The notes beneath the pieces are model-generated. The model was not told the DNA's origin and ran no database searches. It saw nothing but the letters and a program-made list of their open reading frames with translations. Positions 10,183 through 19,802 of a stretch of 64,000 nucleotides of DNA are shown one piece after another. The stretch's first letter is position 1; every line of letters starts with the position of its first letter. The translations under genes were made by a program, and so were the position numbers. Source of the stretch: Pseudomonas sp. NFACC02 (GTDB lineage: Bacteria; Pseudomonadota; Gammaproteobacteria; Pseudomonadales; Pseudomonadaceae); assembly GCF_900110765.1 (NCBI RefSeq), contig NZ_FOEO01000008.1, positions 1-64,000 on the forward strand, read 5' to 3'.

Positions 10183-10614
10183 TCAGCGGTGGTGCCCCTC
10201 ACCTTGCAGGGTGGCGAGGACTTTGCGGGCACCGCCAGCATCACGGTGCTCGCCTAAATAAACACCTTGCCAGGTTCCCATGGCCAACCTTCCGTCAGTG
10301 ACCGGAAGAACAAGCTGGCAGCCTAGCAAACTGGCTTTGAAGTGCGCAGGCAGGTCATCGGGACCCTCATCGTCATGTTCATAACCGTCACGCCCTTGCG
10401 GCACCAACCGGTTGAAAAAACGCTCGAAGTCACGACGCACAGCCGGGTCGGCATTCTCGTTGATGGTCAACGAGGCCGAGGTATGCTGCAGCCATAAATG
10501 CAACAGCCCGACGCGACAATCACGCAGTTCGGGAAGTCCTGCGACGATTTCATCGGTCACCAGATGAAACCCGCGAGGCCTTGCACGCAGCGTGATTCTG
10601 GTCTGTTGCCACAT
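10183..10614 (-). CDS. YjbQ family protein (secondary thiamine-phosphate synthase-like)
   Basis: A 143-residue member of the UPF0047/YjbQ family; the E. coli protein has weak thiamin phosphate synthase activity but the true role is unclear. Family signatures: [19 protein letters not shown] with the metal-site His/Asn, [22 protein letters not shown], and the closing [13 protein letters not shown]. The protein is full length. It sits alone between sutA and amtB on the same strand. Confidence 0.92.
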   Translation of the reverse strand: MWQQTRITLRARPRGFHLVTDEIVAGLPELRDCRVGLLHLWLQHTSASLTINENADPAVRRDFERFFNRLVPQGRDGYEHDDEGPDDLPAHFKASLLGCQLVLPVTDGRLAMGTWQGVYLGEHRDAGGARKVLATLQGEGHHR

Positions 10615-10810
10615 ACAGTTCTCCGCCCTTCGGCGCGCATTCTAACGCGCTAAAAAAAAAAACAAAGCGCGCAATGAGTGACGTTTTCTGTAAGCCGAAA
10701 ACCCTACCGGGTATCCCGTTGCAAGAACGTCCGGGGATGCCCTGTGGCGGGGCCTGCATGCCGTTGGCGCGTCACTCGCTGGCTGTCCTGCCTATCGACA
10801 AACGCCAGAC

Positions 10811-10842
10811 AAAAAAATGCCCGGTAAACCGGGCATTTTTTT
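10811..10842 (-). terminator. Intrinsic terminator of the glnK-amtB operon
   Basis: A-run, ATGCCCGG stem, TAAA loop, CCGGGCAT stem and T-run, 10 bases past the amtB stop codon. The symmetry would allow it to act in both directions. Confidence 0.9.
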
Positions 10843-10852
10843 CAAACGATGG

Positions 10853-12190
10853 TTACAAGTTGTAGCCACGCTCGTTGTGTTGCGCAAGGTCCAGGCCCAC
10901 CGCTTCTTCTTCCTCGGTGACACGCAGGCCCATGACCGCGTCCAGCACCTTGAGGATGATGAAGGTCACGATCGCGGTGTAGATGATCGTGAAGCCTACG
11001 CCTTTGCACTGAATCCACACTTGAGCAGCGATGTCGGTCACAGTGCCGAAGCCGCCCAGCGACGGTGCTGCGAAGACGCCGGTCAGGATCGCGCCCAGGA
11101 TACCGCCGATGCCGTGAACGCCGAAGGCATCCAGGGAGTCGTCGTAGCCCAGTTTGCGTTTCAGGCTGGTGGCGCAGAAGAAGCAGACCACGCCAGCCGC
11201 CAGACCGATGATCAGGCCGCCCATCGGGCCAACAGTACCGGCCGCAGGGGTAATGGCAACCAGACCGGCAACCACGCCCGAAGCGATACCCAGCGCGCTT
11301 GGCTTACCGTGGGTCAGCCACTCGGCGAACATCCAGCCCAGCGCAGCGGCGGCGGTTGCGATCTGAGTGACCAGCATCGCCATACCGGCAGTGCCGTTCG
11401 CCGCAGCAGCGGAACCGGCGTTGAAGCCGAACCAGCCTACCCACAGCATCGCTGCGCCGACCAGGGTGTAACCCAGGTTGTGCGGAGCCATCGGAGTGGT
11501 CGGGAAGCCTTTGCGCTTGCCCAGCACCAGGCACGCTACCAGGCCGGCCACACCAGCGTTGATGTGAACGACGGTGCCGCCTGCGAAGTCGAGAACGCCC
11601 CAGTCCCACAGCAGACCACCAACACCACTCCAGACCATGTGCGCGATTGGCGCATAAACCAGGGTGAACCAGATGGCCATGAAGATCAGCATCGCGGAGA
11701 ACTTCATGCGTTCTGCGAAGGCACCGACGATCAGGGCTGGAGTAATGATGGCAAACGTCATCTGGAAGGTGACGAACACAGCTTCCGGGAACAGCGCTGT
11801 GGCACCTGTGATGCTGGAAGGCGTGATGCCCGCCAGGAACGCCTTCGACAAGCCGCCGACGAAGGAGTTGAAGTTAACGACGTTGGCTTCCATACCGGTG
11901 GTGTCAAACGCCATGCTGTAGCCGTAGATGCACCACAGAATGCTGATCAGACCGGTGATGGCGAAGCACTGCATCATCACCGAAAGCACGTTTTTCGAGC
12001 GGACCATACCGCCGTAGAACAGCGCGAGGCCGGGCACGGTCATGAACAGCACCAGGGCTGTCGAAGTCAGCATCCAGGCGGTGTCGCCTGAGTTCAGTAC
12101 TGGGGCTGCCACTTCGTCTGCCGCCATGGCCAAGCCAGGGGTTACGAGGGACAACAGGGCTCCTAGCCCTGCGAATTGACGCAGAGTCAT
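10853..12190 (-). CDS. amtB: Ammonium transporter AmtB
   Basis: Inner-membrane ammonium channel, 445 residues. A signal peptide (MTLRQFAGLGALLSLVTPGLAMA) precedes about eleven membrane helices. Family motifs seen are WMLTSTALVLFMTVPGLALFYGG, the FDFAGGTVVHINAG-like segment (LDFAGGTVVHINAGVAGL, pore His of the twin-His pair), HNLGYTLVGAAMLWVGWFGFNAGS, and DAFGVHGIGGILGAILTGVFA (second pore His). It follows glnK by 33 bases; GlnK blocks AmtB when nitrogen is plentiful, so the pair forms one unit. Confidence 0.97.
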   Translation of the reverse strand: MTLRQFAGLGALLSLVTPGLAMAADEVAAPVLNSGDTAWMLTSTALVLFMTVPGLALFYGGMVRSKNVLSVMMQCFAITGLISILWCIYGYSMAFDTTGMEANVVNFNSFVGGLSKAFLAGITPSSITGATALFPEAVFVTFQMTFAIITPALIVGAFAERMKFSAMLIFMAIWFTLVYAPIAHMVWSGVGGLLWDWGVLDFAGGTVVHINAGVAGLVACLVLGKRKGFPTTPMAPHNLGYTLVGAAMLWVGWFGFNAGSAAAANGTAGMAMLVTQIATAAAALGWMFAEWLTHGKPSALGIASGVVAGLVAITPAAGTVGPMGGLIIGLAAGVVCFFCATSLKRKLGYDDSLDAFGVHGIGGILGAILTGVFAAPSLGGFGTVTDIAAQVWIQCKGVGFTIIYTAIVTFIILKVLDAVMGLRVTEEEEAVGLDLAQHNERGYNL

Positions 12191-12223
12191 ATTGTTTTCT
12201 CCTGGGGCGTTGGGTTTGGCGGC

Positions 12224-12978
<755 letters not shown>

Positions 12979-13242
12979 ATGCTCGCGCCCAAAGCTTTTC
13001 TAGACGCCCTCAGTGGCCATGCCTCGCGGTTGTTCAACGGCGAAACCCCGTTGCCACGCAATGAATTCGAAACCCAATTCAAAGCGCTGTTGCAAAGCGG
13101 CTTCAGCAAACTGGATCTGGTCAGTCGGGAAGAATTCGACAGCCAGATGATCGTCCTGGCCCGCACCCGTGCCCGTCTTGAGGCACTGGAAGCGAAAATG
13201 GCCGAGATGGAAGCGCAACTGGCGGCGCAACCAAAAGAGTGA
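12979..13242 (+). CDS. ubiK: Ubiquinone biosynthesis accessory factor UbiK (YqiC)
   Basis: An 87-residue helical protein. UbiK binds UbiJ and helps the ubiquinone hydroxylation complex under aerobic conditions. The sequence has the family pattern: an N-terminal helix with PRNEFETQFKALLQSGFSKLDLVSREEFD, then a C-terminal coiled coil RLEALEAKMAEMEAQLA that trimerises. The ATG at 12979 is preferred over the TTG two codons upstream. A hairpin (13251-13273) follows the gene but lacks a T-run. Confidence 0.92.
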   Translation: MLAPKAFLDALSGHASRLFNGETPLPRNEFETQFKALLQSGFSKLDLVSREEFDSQMIVLARTRARLEALEAKMAEMEAQLAAQPKE

Positions 13243-13501
13243 GCGGACCGCATGCCGGCCTATGCCCGGCATGTCGATCGTGCTCAAGCACAGTGCGAGA
13301 GGCGCTGAACCTGCGCTTTTATGGCCGACCCACGTTCAATCTCCGTTTTGCGCAGGTCGTAGGTCAGTTGCAGGTTCAGCCAGAAACTTTGTCTGGGATT
13401 TCACCCCGACACACCTGGTAGAACTTGCGAAGACAATCCCAGATGATCTCTGACTATCCTTGAGCACGCCGCAGGACGCGGTGCCTCATCAAGGAAAGAT
13501 C

Positions 13502-14365
13502 ATGTCCCTCGCCATTGTCCTCAGCCGCGCACAAGTCGGTGTCGAAGCACCCGCCGTCACCGTCGAAACCCACCTGGCCAACGGCTTGCCCTCATTGACG
13601 CTGGTGGGGCTGCCCGAAGGCGCGGTGAAAGAAAGCAAGGACCGGGTGCGCAGTGCGATTCTCAACTGTCGGCTGGAGTTTCCCGCGCGACGCATCACTC
13701 TGAATCTCGCCCCTGCCGACTTGCCCAAGGACGGTGGCCGTTTCGACCTGGCCATCGCATTGGGCTTGCTGGCTGCCAGTGCGCAGGTGCCGACGCTGGC
13801 GCTCGATGGCGTGGAATGTCTGGGAGAGCTTGCGCTGTCGGGTGCGATACGGCCTGTGCAGGGCGTGTTGCCCGCAGCGCTGGCGGCCCGCGCGGCTGGG
13901 CACACCTTGATCGTGCCGGCAGTCAACGCTGAAGAAGCCTGTCTGGCGTCCGGGCTGAAGGTGATCGCGGTGAGCCATCTGCTCGAACTCGTCTCCCATC
14001 TGAACGGCCACACCGTCATCGAGCCGTACAAATCCAACGGGCTGATTCTGCAGACGCAACCTTATCCTGATCTGAGCGAAGTGCAGGGGCAGACTGCAGC
14101 CAAACGCGCCCTGCTTGTCGCTGCGGCAGGGGCTCACAATCTATTGTTCAGTGGTCCACCGGGCACCGGTAAAACCCTGCTCGCCAGCCGCCTGCCCGGC
14201 TTGCTGCCGCCGCTGGATGAATTCGAGGCACTGGAAGTCGCGGCCATCCAGTCGGTCGCCAGCCATGCGCCACTGACCAGTTGGCCGCAACGCCCGTTCC
14301 GTCAGCCGCATCACTCCGCTTCGGGGCCTGCGCTGGTGGGCGGTGGCTGTAGGATTCTTAAATAA
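13502..14365 (+). pseudogene. yifB: yifB (comM) 5' fragment, disrupted by transposon insertion
   Basis: YifB/ComM is a Mg-chelatase-like AAA+ helicase that promotes branch migration during natural transformation; full-length proteins have about 500 residues. Here 282 residues are genuine, beginning MSLAIVLSRAQVGVEAPAVTVE and including the Walker A motif FSGPPGTGKTLLASRLPG (about residue 216). The sequence stops being yifB after ASGPALVGGG at 14,347, where the transposon end TGTAGGATTC begins; six foreign codons lead to a stop at 14,365. The 3' half (Walker B, C-terminal domain) is absent from the window, so the gene is inactive unless the element excises. yifB/comM is a known target of Tn7-like elements such as the AbaR islands. 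Confidence 0.95.
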
Positions 14366-14392
14366 ATGCGACGATTCTGAAATTGTTGCGAC
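14348..14392. mobile_element. Left terminus of a Tn7-like element (TnsB-type binding repeats)
   Basis: Starts with TG at the exact point where yifB sequence ends. After TGTAG come two abutting 20-base direct repeats: GATTCTTAAATAAATGCGAC (14353-14372) and GATTCTGAAATTGTTGCGAC (14373-14392), then a weaker third (AAATTCTCAGCAAC). Tandem about 20-bp repeats inside a TG...CA terminus are typical of Tn7/Tn5053-type transposase binding sites. The same layout recurs at 44,228. The matching right end is not in the window. Confidence 0.8.
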
Positions 14393-14441
14393 AAATTCTC
14401 AGCAACCATCCATAGCCTGGAAAGGCTCTTAGGACCAACCC

Positions 14442-14717
14442 TCAAATGTAGACACCGTATTCAATCTGCATCAAGACGTCATGGACGCGCTGGTACCCCG
14501 ATTGAGTAGATAGCAGACTACAGGGCGTCTGATAATCAAGGCTTCGAAATCGGTGAGTGAACCAGCGTTCAGCGTCAGGGCGGGTTCCTAGCACACGCTG
14601 GGCGATGGCCAAGATAGCTTCCCTTCTTATCACAAAGCAGAGATGCTCAAGGCTCCAGCAGTTGGTGGCGACCCAGCCCCTTAGGTCAAAAACTTGAAAT
14701 CCGCTCATTGAGATCAC
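14442..14717 (-). CDS. Small DUF2384 (MbcA/ParS toxin-binding-type) protein at the transposon end
   Basis: A 91-residue protein whose residues about 38-91 match the Xre/MbcA/ParS C-terminal domain: AQRVLGTRPDAERWF, then LDYQTPCSLLSTQSGYQRV and the ending VLMQIEYGVYI, equivalent to the family's TPLELLRTEAG...RIEHGVYA. In antitoxins of RES-Xre and MbcTA systems this domain binds the toxin. Here there is no N-terminal HTH and no RES toxin gene adjacent. It lies 50 bases inside the transposon end and is transcribed toward it. A clear paralogue occupies the same place at 44,361-44,636, so it appears to be a standing component of this element family. The role is unknown. Confidence 0.75.
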   Translation of the reverse strand: MISMSGFQVFDLRGWVATNCWSLEHLCFVIRREAILAIAQRVLGTRPDAERWFTHRFRSLDYQTPCSLLSTQSGYQRVHDVLMQIEYGVYI

Positions 14718-15012
14718 CCTGTCGATGAGTTCAGGACGTGCATCTAACTCCTATGCTACTCCTGACCAGGCCGAATGAAAGTCTCGATCGGATTAGCAGA
14801 AGGGACTCCTGCTCCGTTATTGGCTCGACCTCCGAAAACCCGACTGGGGCAGCAGATCGGCAATCCTTAACCCACTAAACCTGCCGTCGCACGGAAACCT
14901 GCGCCTGAGATTTTTCTTTTTTGGTTCCTCGGTATCACGCCCCGTCTGACGCAATCTGTCGATGTCGCCACGGGGCGACGGCCACTTAGACGGAAAGTAA
15001 AAATGAGTGAGA

Positions 15013-15052
15013 CATTGCGCAATAGATGCAACGATTGCGAAATAGATGCAAC
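15013..15052. repeat. Second pair of 20-bp TnsB-site-like direct repeats
   Basis: Two abutting 20-mers, CATTGCGCAATAGATGCAAC and GATTGCGAAATAGATGCAAC, which differ at three positions. They resemble the repeats at the 14,348 terminus (GATTCTTAAATAAATGCGAC) in length, spacing and the AAATA-ATGC core. They could be an internal transposase site or the remnant end of another, related element. The short open frame that spans them is not credible as a gene. Confidence 0.6.
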
Positions 15053-15321
15053 TGTTGAGGCTCGATACGAAACGACTGATCTCCTCCGGAAACTAGTGGT
15101 ACAGAGGTCGCTCAGGCTTTGCGGAATGCAAATAAGGTTCCCGCGCGGAATTCCAGGCCAAAAATTAGTCTTGAGCCCGACCATGTCGACGGAAAATCCC
15201 CATGCCATCTCCTTCGGAATTTGTTCCTAGAAACAGAGTTCGAAGGCAGAGTTGTTGCATCAAGTCGTGCGGGTCAACGCCTAGTACCGAGGTAAAGGAT
15301 CAGAACCATGGCGCCTATTGA

Positions 15322-15441
15322 GCAATAGCTTCGGCCCTGCTGCAGCCCGCGAATGTTGTCTTCTTTGCTGGCGCAGGCATTTCTGCTCTGCCGAAAGCAG
15401 CATTCCTACGTACGGGCGAAAGCTCACAGAAATTTAGGTAG
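15322..15441 (+). pseudogene. Remnant of a SIR2-like NADase gene
   Basis: A 39-codon open stretch reads ...QPANVVFFAGAGISALPKAAFLR.... The GAGIS loop followed by hydrophobic strand residues is the NAD-binding start of SIR2-family proteins. Stop codons lie on both sides and no further SIR2 motif follows, so it is a fragment. The motif is short, hence low confidence. It suggests that defence genes once sat in this part of the element. Confidence 0.35.
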
Positions 15442-15571
15442 GTCACGACCCGCGAGATTGAGAGCCAGCCAAAGCGATCCGCGAGCAACCGGCGCCGGTA
15501 TTGAGATGGTATAGGTGGCGAAGACAAGGGTCGCCAACGCACAGCCCAATGCCGCACATCTCGCGATACAG

Positions 15572-15754
15572 TCAAGCTAGCCTTCGGCGGCTCCCAGCGA
15601 GTACTCCGATCGGCTCTTCAGACGTCGCGTTGAATGCAACGTCTAAAAAGGAGCGATCCGGTTCCGGCCTTGAAGCCAAGACAGCTCGAGCTTCCTTGAT
15701 GAACTGCTCTTGAAGCGACCATTTATCGGTTCTGACCTTACGACGCCCTTTCAT
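15572..15754 (-). CDS. Short unknown protein or gene fragment
   Basis: A 60-codon frame opening MKGRRKVRTDKWSLQEQFIK, with AAGGAAGG five to six bases before its ATG. The protein is basic and soluble with one predicted helix (LQEQFIKEARAVLASR). I do not recognise a family. The good ribosome-binding site argues that it is or was translated; its abrupt end next to degraded sequence suggests truncation. Confidence 0.35.
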   Translation of the reverse strand: MKGRRKVRTDKWSLQEQFIKEARAVLASRPEPDRSFLDVAFNATSEEPIGVLAGSRRRLA

Positions 15755-15824
15755 AAAGCACCTTCCTTCTCAATGTGGTGAGTCCTCAGCCAACCCCAGA
15801 CGGCTGAAAATATCTCAAAGCCAT

Positions 15825-16131
15825 TCAATGGCTCGCATCTTTAAAAAAGTCATCTTTGACAACCAAGCCGAGGTTATTCGGATATTCCGGGGCATCCGCA
15901 CTGAACATGGATTGCACCCGCCTCTCCTCTTTGAGGGTGGCCAGAGTGCGGAAGAAGCAATGCACAGAGGTGAATCTCGTACCGCTCTCCATCGTGCCTA
16001 GTGCCATACCCCCAGTGGGCCTGTAGCGTGCCGTGCTGGTACGCGCCTCCTTCCATGCGCGTTGAGTCGCCACACACATCGCACGTCACATCTGTAACGG
16101 TATCGACCTCGACTCGTCCAATGACTTTCAT
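15825..16131 (-). pseudogene. Frameshifted small zinc-ribbon-type protein
   Basis: Two overlapping frames combine into one sensible protein of about 100 residues: MKVIGRVEVDTVTDVTCDVCGDSTRMEGG...YEIHLC in one frame, then HCFFRTLATLKEERRVQSMFSADAPEYPNN...FFKDASH in the other. The cysteines would give CDVC and C-x2-C, a typical four-Cys zinc ribbon, if a one- or two-base loss near 15,962 is repaired. Similar small Cys-rich proteins occur in Pseudomonas accessory regions, but I know no function. The shift is not at a homopolymer, so it is more likely a true mutation than a read error. Confidence 0.6.
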
Positions 16132-16339
16132 GGTCTTCACCTGTATGGACGCTTATTACGTGTGCTGGAAGGGGCCAAATGCAATTTTCGACGTAGCCCT
16201 TACTTGCCGTTTCTGGACCAGCCCTTAAACGTCAGTCATCAAGACTGGAATTAAACAGCTCAGGATATCCGTTAATGGCCAATTCCGGCCTGGGGTCCCC
16301 TGGCTTACTCGAACGTCCGGTTTCGTCACAACCGCGGAG

Positions 16340-17710
16340 GTGCTGACCGATATGCTCAGCTTCGCGGTCTCCGGTGACAGGATCCTGCTCATACCGTGTA
16401 TCGAGTTTTTAGTCCGCTGCTACGGCAGCACACCTGATATCGCCAGAACACTGGCCACTTACCCATGGTCACAGGTCCAGGCAGAGCTTTACGCCGCCAT
16501 CGAATTGAACCATGAATCATGGCTGGTGCAACCTGCACCTTATGTACATGACGATGACGCGCTGTTGTTGGCGTCGATGTTGTATGCCCCCTACGCTCAG
16601 CGAGCTGCTAAAGAAATATATGCGCAAAGGGATCAGGCGTTAGACAGTGGACTGGACGCCGTAAGTCTTCAAGTGCGCCCATGGTTTCAAGGCCAAGCAA
16701 AGATTCGTGTGCGTGGCCGTTGGCTCGAGGACCGTAAGACGTTCGTATGCTGCGAGGTCACCGGTCTGAGCGAGCCACAGGGTCACCCCTATGAAATCAG
16801 ACGACCCAAGTACTCCCTAAAAGGTCCACATGGAGAACCTGTCACGACGATCCGTAGGCCACACGTCGAAGTTCCTAAGCCAGAGGATCCGTTCCAGATT
16901 ACCGACCGGCAAGAACCTGATCGCGACGCGGCGGAGTGGCGCAAATCAGACCCTGGATTTCAGCTCATTGCACCCAGGTGCCGGTTTACGCGCTCCTCTG
17001 AAGAGCGCACCTACTCAGAGAGAAAAGTTGTCACGGTGACGCCGAGCGTCAAGCCCACTCACTCCACAGGCGACAACGTCGGCACCAACAAAGACGTCGG
17101 CAAGCTCAAACATGTCGCGAGACGCTTCATGGGCGATAGGGGTGTTCTAAATGCAATGTGGATGGAGCTGATGCGGCTGAAAAACATTCAACCAGGCTTT
17201 GCCAATCTGGAATGGTTTTCCCACGATAGGTTTTATTAAGAATCTATTTTCAGGCTGCATCCGCTGTCCGCGTTTGACGATGAAGATTCACCCACGGATG
17301 AAGCGCGTCGATGGCTGGCCTTCAAGGAAAATGCGACACGCTTACGTGGCATGCTGGTCGTGCGAGCCGTCATTAATGGTCGCAGCTTCTACATCTTTGA
17401 GACACAGCGAAAAAAGGTTCGCCAGGGCAAGGAGTATGGGGAAGAATCCTCATACGGCCTATTGATGGAGATCAGCAACCATTCTTTGGCTTTGAAAGAA
17501 ATTTCCAATGTCTGCGACAAAATACGTTTCTGCAGTGGGAAATTCCGAGCGTTGGAGGATCTGGGTCTTACGCATTGTTGGATATTTCGGCACATCACCC
17601 GAAAGGGGGTGTTTTACGCCAATGCCACATTGCGCAGGGCATTCGCCAGGATGAACGTCGAGCTTAAACGCGGGGAACCGGATCCATCAGCTAAAGCATT
17701 CTCGGGCTAA
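16340..17710 (+). pseudogene. tnsE: tnsE pseudogene (Tn7-like target selector), N-truncated and with an in-frame stop
   Basis: TnsE directs Tn7 to replicating DNA and conjugal plasmids by binding 3' recessed ends and the sliding clamp. The frame from GTG 16340 resembles the middle of Tn7 TnsE (IPCIEFLVRCYG; RPWFQGQAKIRVRGRWLEDR, comparable with the Tn7 segment around GWKLHVKGR). After ...WFSHDRFY a TAA at 17237 interrupts it, and the same frame then continues ESIFRLHPLSAFDD...RGMLVVRAVINGRSFYIFE...YGLLMEISNHSLALKEI, resembling the TnsE C-terminal domain. Together 457 codons are seen, against about 540 in Tn7; roughly the first 100-150 residues are missing upstream. The homology call is by eye from remembered Tn7 TnsE. 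It marks this DNA as a decayed Tn7-like element. Confidence 0.7.
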
Positions 17711-17820
17711 GGATCTGCTGAGCTGAGGGCCGCTAAACACTCAGAAATTCAGCCTCCAAAAATGCTTGGATAGTCGCGAGACCAATCGCCCCGCACTATC
17801 GAGATCGTTGCGGCCGCGCG

Positions 17821-18429
17821 TTACCCCCCCGGCCCCCGGGGTCTATAAGTTGGCGTTGGCACCTGACTGAGAGTGGGCGCAGGCGCCAAGGACGGAGCGT
17901 AATCATGGAGCGACATCACCCCTACGACCCTGCCATTGGAAACCCCAATGACCGTCGACATAGCTGCCGGAGAGACATGCCCTTTCCCCTTAGCACGGCC
18001 GTCCTCTTCTTTGAATTGCGACAGTGCTTCCAAATACTGGTCAAAAATCTGTTTGCTCACGCCCCTACCCAGCAACTCCAGAGCTGGTTGCTCCGTTTCC
18101 CGAACAAAATAGCGCTCTGCTATCAATTCCAGATCCGGGACCTCACCAGAACACAACGTGCCATAGACTACGAAGTGGTGGGTGTAATGCTGTAGGGCTT
18201 CCTGCGCTTCCCCGTATGCTTCGAAGAGCGTTTCTTCGGAGGCTACATCCGCAAAAGTCGCTTTGAACTCAACGAGCACCAGCTTGGCATCGACTCCAAA
18301 AACGGCATCCCCTGCAGTTCTCTCGTGCCTGCCCGACAACGGAGCAACAAAATCCATCAGACCGTTTACCGCTGCATCAGCAACGAATTTGTACTCAACA
18401 GTTTTTTCCCACCACTTTCCATTACTCAT
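17821..18429 (-). CDS. Unknown protein with nuclease-like GD...EFK motif
   Basis: A 202-residue soluble protein I cannot assign. Residues about 40-57 read GDAVFGVDAKLVLVEFKA; Asp plus (D/E)-x-K on consecutive strands is the layout of PD-(D/E)XK nuclease folds, and the N terminus WWEKTVEYKF provides a candidate Glu. The C-terminal 40 residues are Pro-rich and low complexity (PSLAPAPTLSQVPTPTYRPRG). It could be a defence or restriction-like gene, but the fold call rests on a short motif. It is the last gene before the long gap preceding the biosynthetic cluster, on the opposite strand. Confidence 0.5.
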   Translation of the reverse strand: MSNGKWWEKTVEYKFVADAAVNGLMDFVAPLSGRHERTAGDAVFGVDAKLVLVEFKATFADVASEETLFEAYGEAQEALQHYTHHFVVYGTLCSGEVPDLELIAERYFVRETEQPALELLGRGVSKQIFDQYLEALSQFKEEDGRAKGKGHVSPAAMSTVIGVSNGRVVGVMSLHDYAPSLAPAPTLSQVPTPTYRPRGPGG

Positions 18430-19802
18430 GATTCATTGCTTCCATTTAACGACACCAGATGAAGTGATACGAGCTGCGAATAACGCGAGCAACCTAACGG
18501 ATTCTCTATTCAAATTATGAAGCGCGCCATAGCCAAGATCTCACCTTCTGCCTGAACTGCTCTGGCACGCCGCAGCAGACCGGTGCCCTCCCGTCGGGTC
18601 CGAGTGTGAAATTGCACGCCACTTGACCATACGTTTGTATCCGCATCGATCGGTCACAGAAGCACGCCTGACCAGTGCGACGATGACCTAACCGGCAAAA
18701 CACCAACCCTCGACCGACACCGCTCGTACCGTCGGGGAGCTCCTGATGCTGCTTTGGAAAAGCGACGGAGCCACACCCGAACACGTCCCCGACATAACAC
18801 GCGTCTTTCACGTTGCCACATTCGTCCTTTGGCGACGTTCAACGGGGGATCAATGTCGCTTGGGAGGACGGGCGACGAATCTCGGAGGTTTGAAGGCCCC
18901 GGACTTTTACCCTGCAGAGTTTGCCCCTCAGTCGTACCGACGGCGGCCTGTTATTTCTTCTTGCGGTCCGGACCGTAAAAAAATCAGCGTGAGCCGGATC
19001 GTAACCTCAGTGTGACACTTCATCTTATGACGCTCTGCGCACCTATGAAGTGCAGAAACCCATAATACCTACAAGTTTTACTCTGAAAATCAAGCAGATA
19101 ACTTGGCACATCAATAGTGCATAGATACGATCCGTCGTGCACCAAAAAAAACTTAGCCTGATAAAATAGAGAAAACAAAAAAAACTCGAAAAAATTTATT
19201 GACATAACAATCACACAAGGCAAATCTATATGCGGCGAACGACTCGGAGTGTTGTTCACAAACTAAGGAGAAAAAACTGTGAGCACAGTGAAATGGACTA
19301 TATCCTCGCTTAAGTCAGAACTTATTCTCGCATCGATCACGACTTGAGCTATAAGCCAGTTTGAAAGGAATAATCTGGGTGGACGATTCATCTCCGGAAT
19401 CTCAAGGATGACGATTATGCTAACCCTCCCAGCTGGTAGCTTCGCGGCAAGAGTCATTGATTCGTTAGCAAAGTCGGTAGACTAACGGTGCATGATTAGA
19501 ATCTATTTTTACGAGACCAGTTTAATTGAAGATTTAGTGAGTTAAATTTCATCGTAAGAGGCATCTGTGTGTTTTTAAATCTTTTAGAGATCAGACACTC
19601 AGGAAAGAGAGTCCATGCACGAGATAGGTAGTGTACAACTGCACAAAATCCAGTGTGAAATTTGGGGGTAATAGTTTAGAACAACGTAAACTCAACAGGG
19701 ACGGCCATGAAGCTTTAAAAGTATTTAGAGGCTTAAAAATTATCCGTTACGTAGCCCCGCTATATCCCTCTGCAACCTGTTTACAAGAATTCAGGCTTGA
19801 TT
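18430..19802. other. Long gene-free region upstream of the biosynthetic cluster
   Basis: About 1.37 kb with no supported gene. GC falls visibly from about 19,000 onward. The open frames present (for example on the - strand at 18,515-18,842 and 19,020-19,259) have composition unlike proteins. The promoter of the 19,803-32,608 operon should lie here. A TTGACA at 19,199-19,204 stands out, but no -10 box is correctly spaced from it. Confidence 0.5.

Noticed and set aside
10817..12091. Open frame of 424 codons on the + strand opposite amtB
   Set aside because: Antisense to amtB; composition (His, Gln, Arg, Ala rich) is typical of a shadow frame of membrane-protein codons.
15003..15230. 75-codon frame on the + strand starting at the repeat pair
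   Set aside because: Its first third is the two 20-bp repeats and the rest has no protein-like features; the repeats explain the open frame.
18515..19015. Several frames of 60-98 codons before the biosynthetic cluster
   Set aside because: Overlapping frames on both strands with unlikely composition (runs of Arg, Cys, Ser), no ribosome-binding sites.
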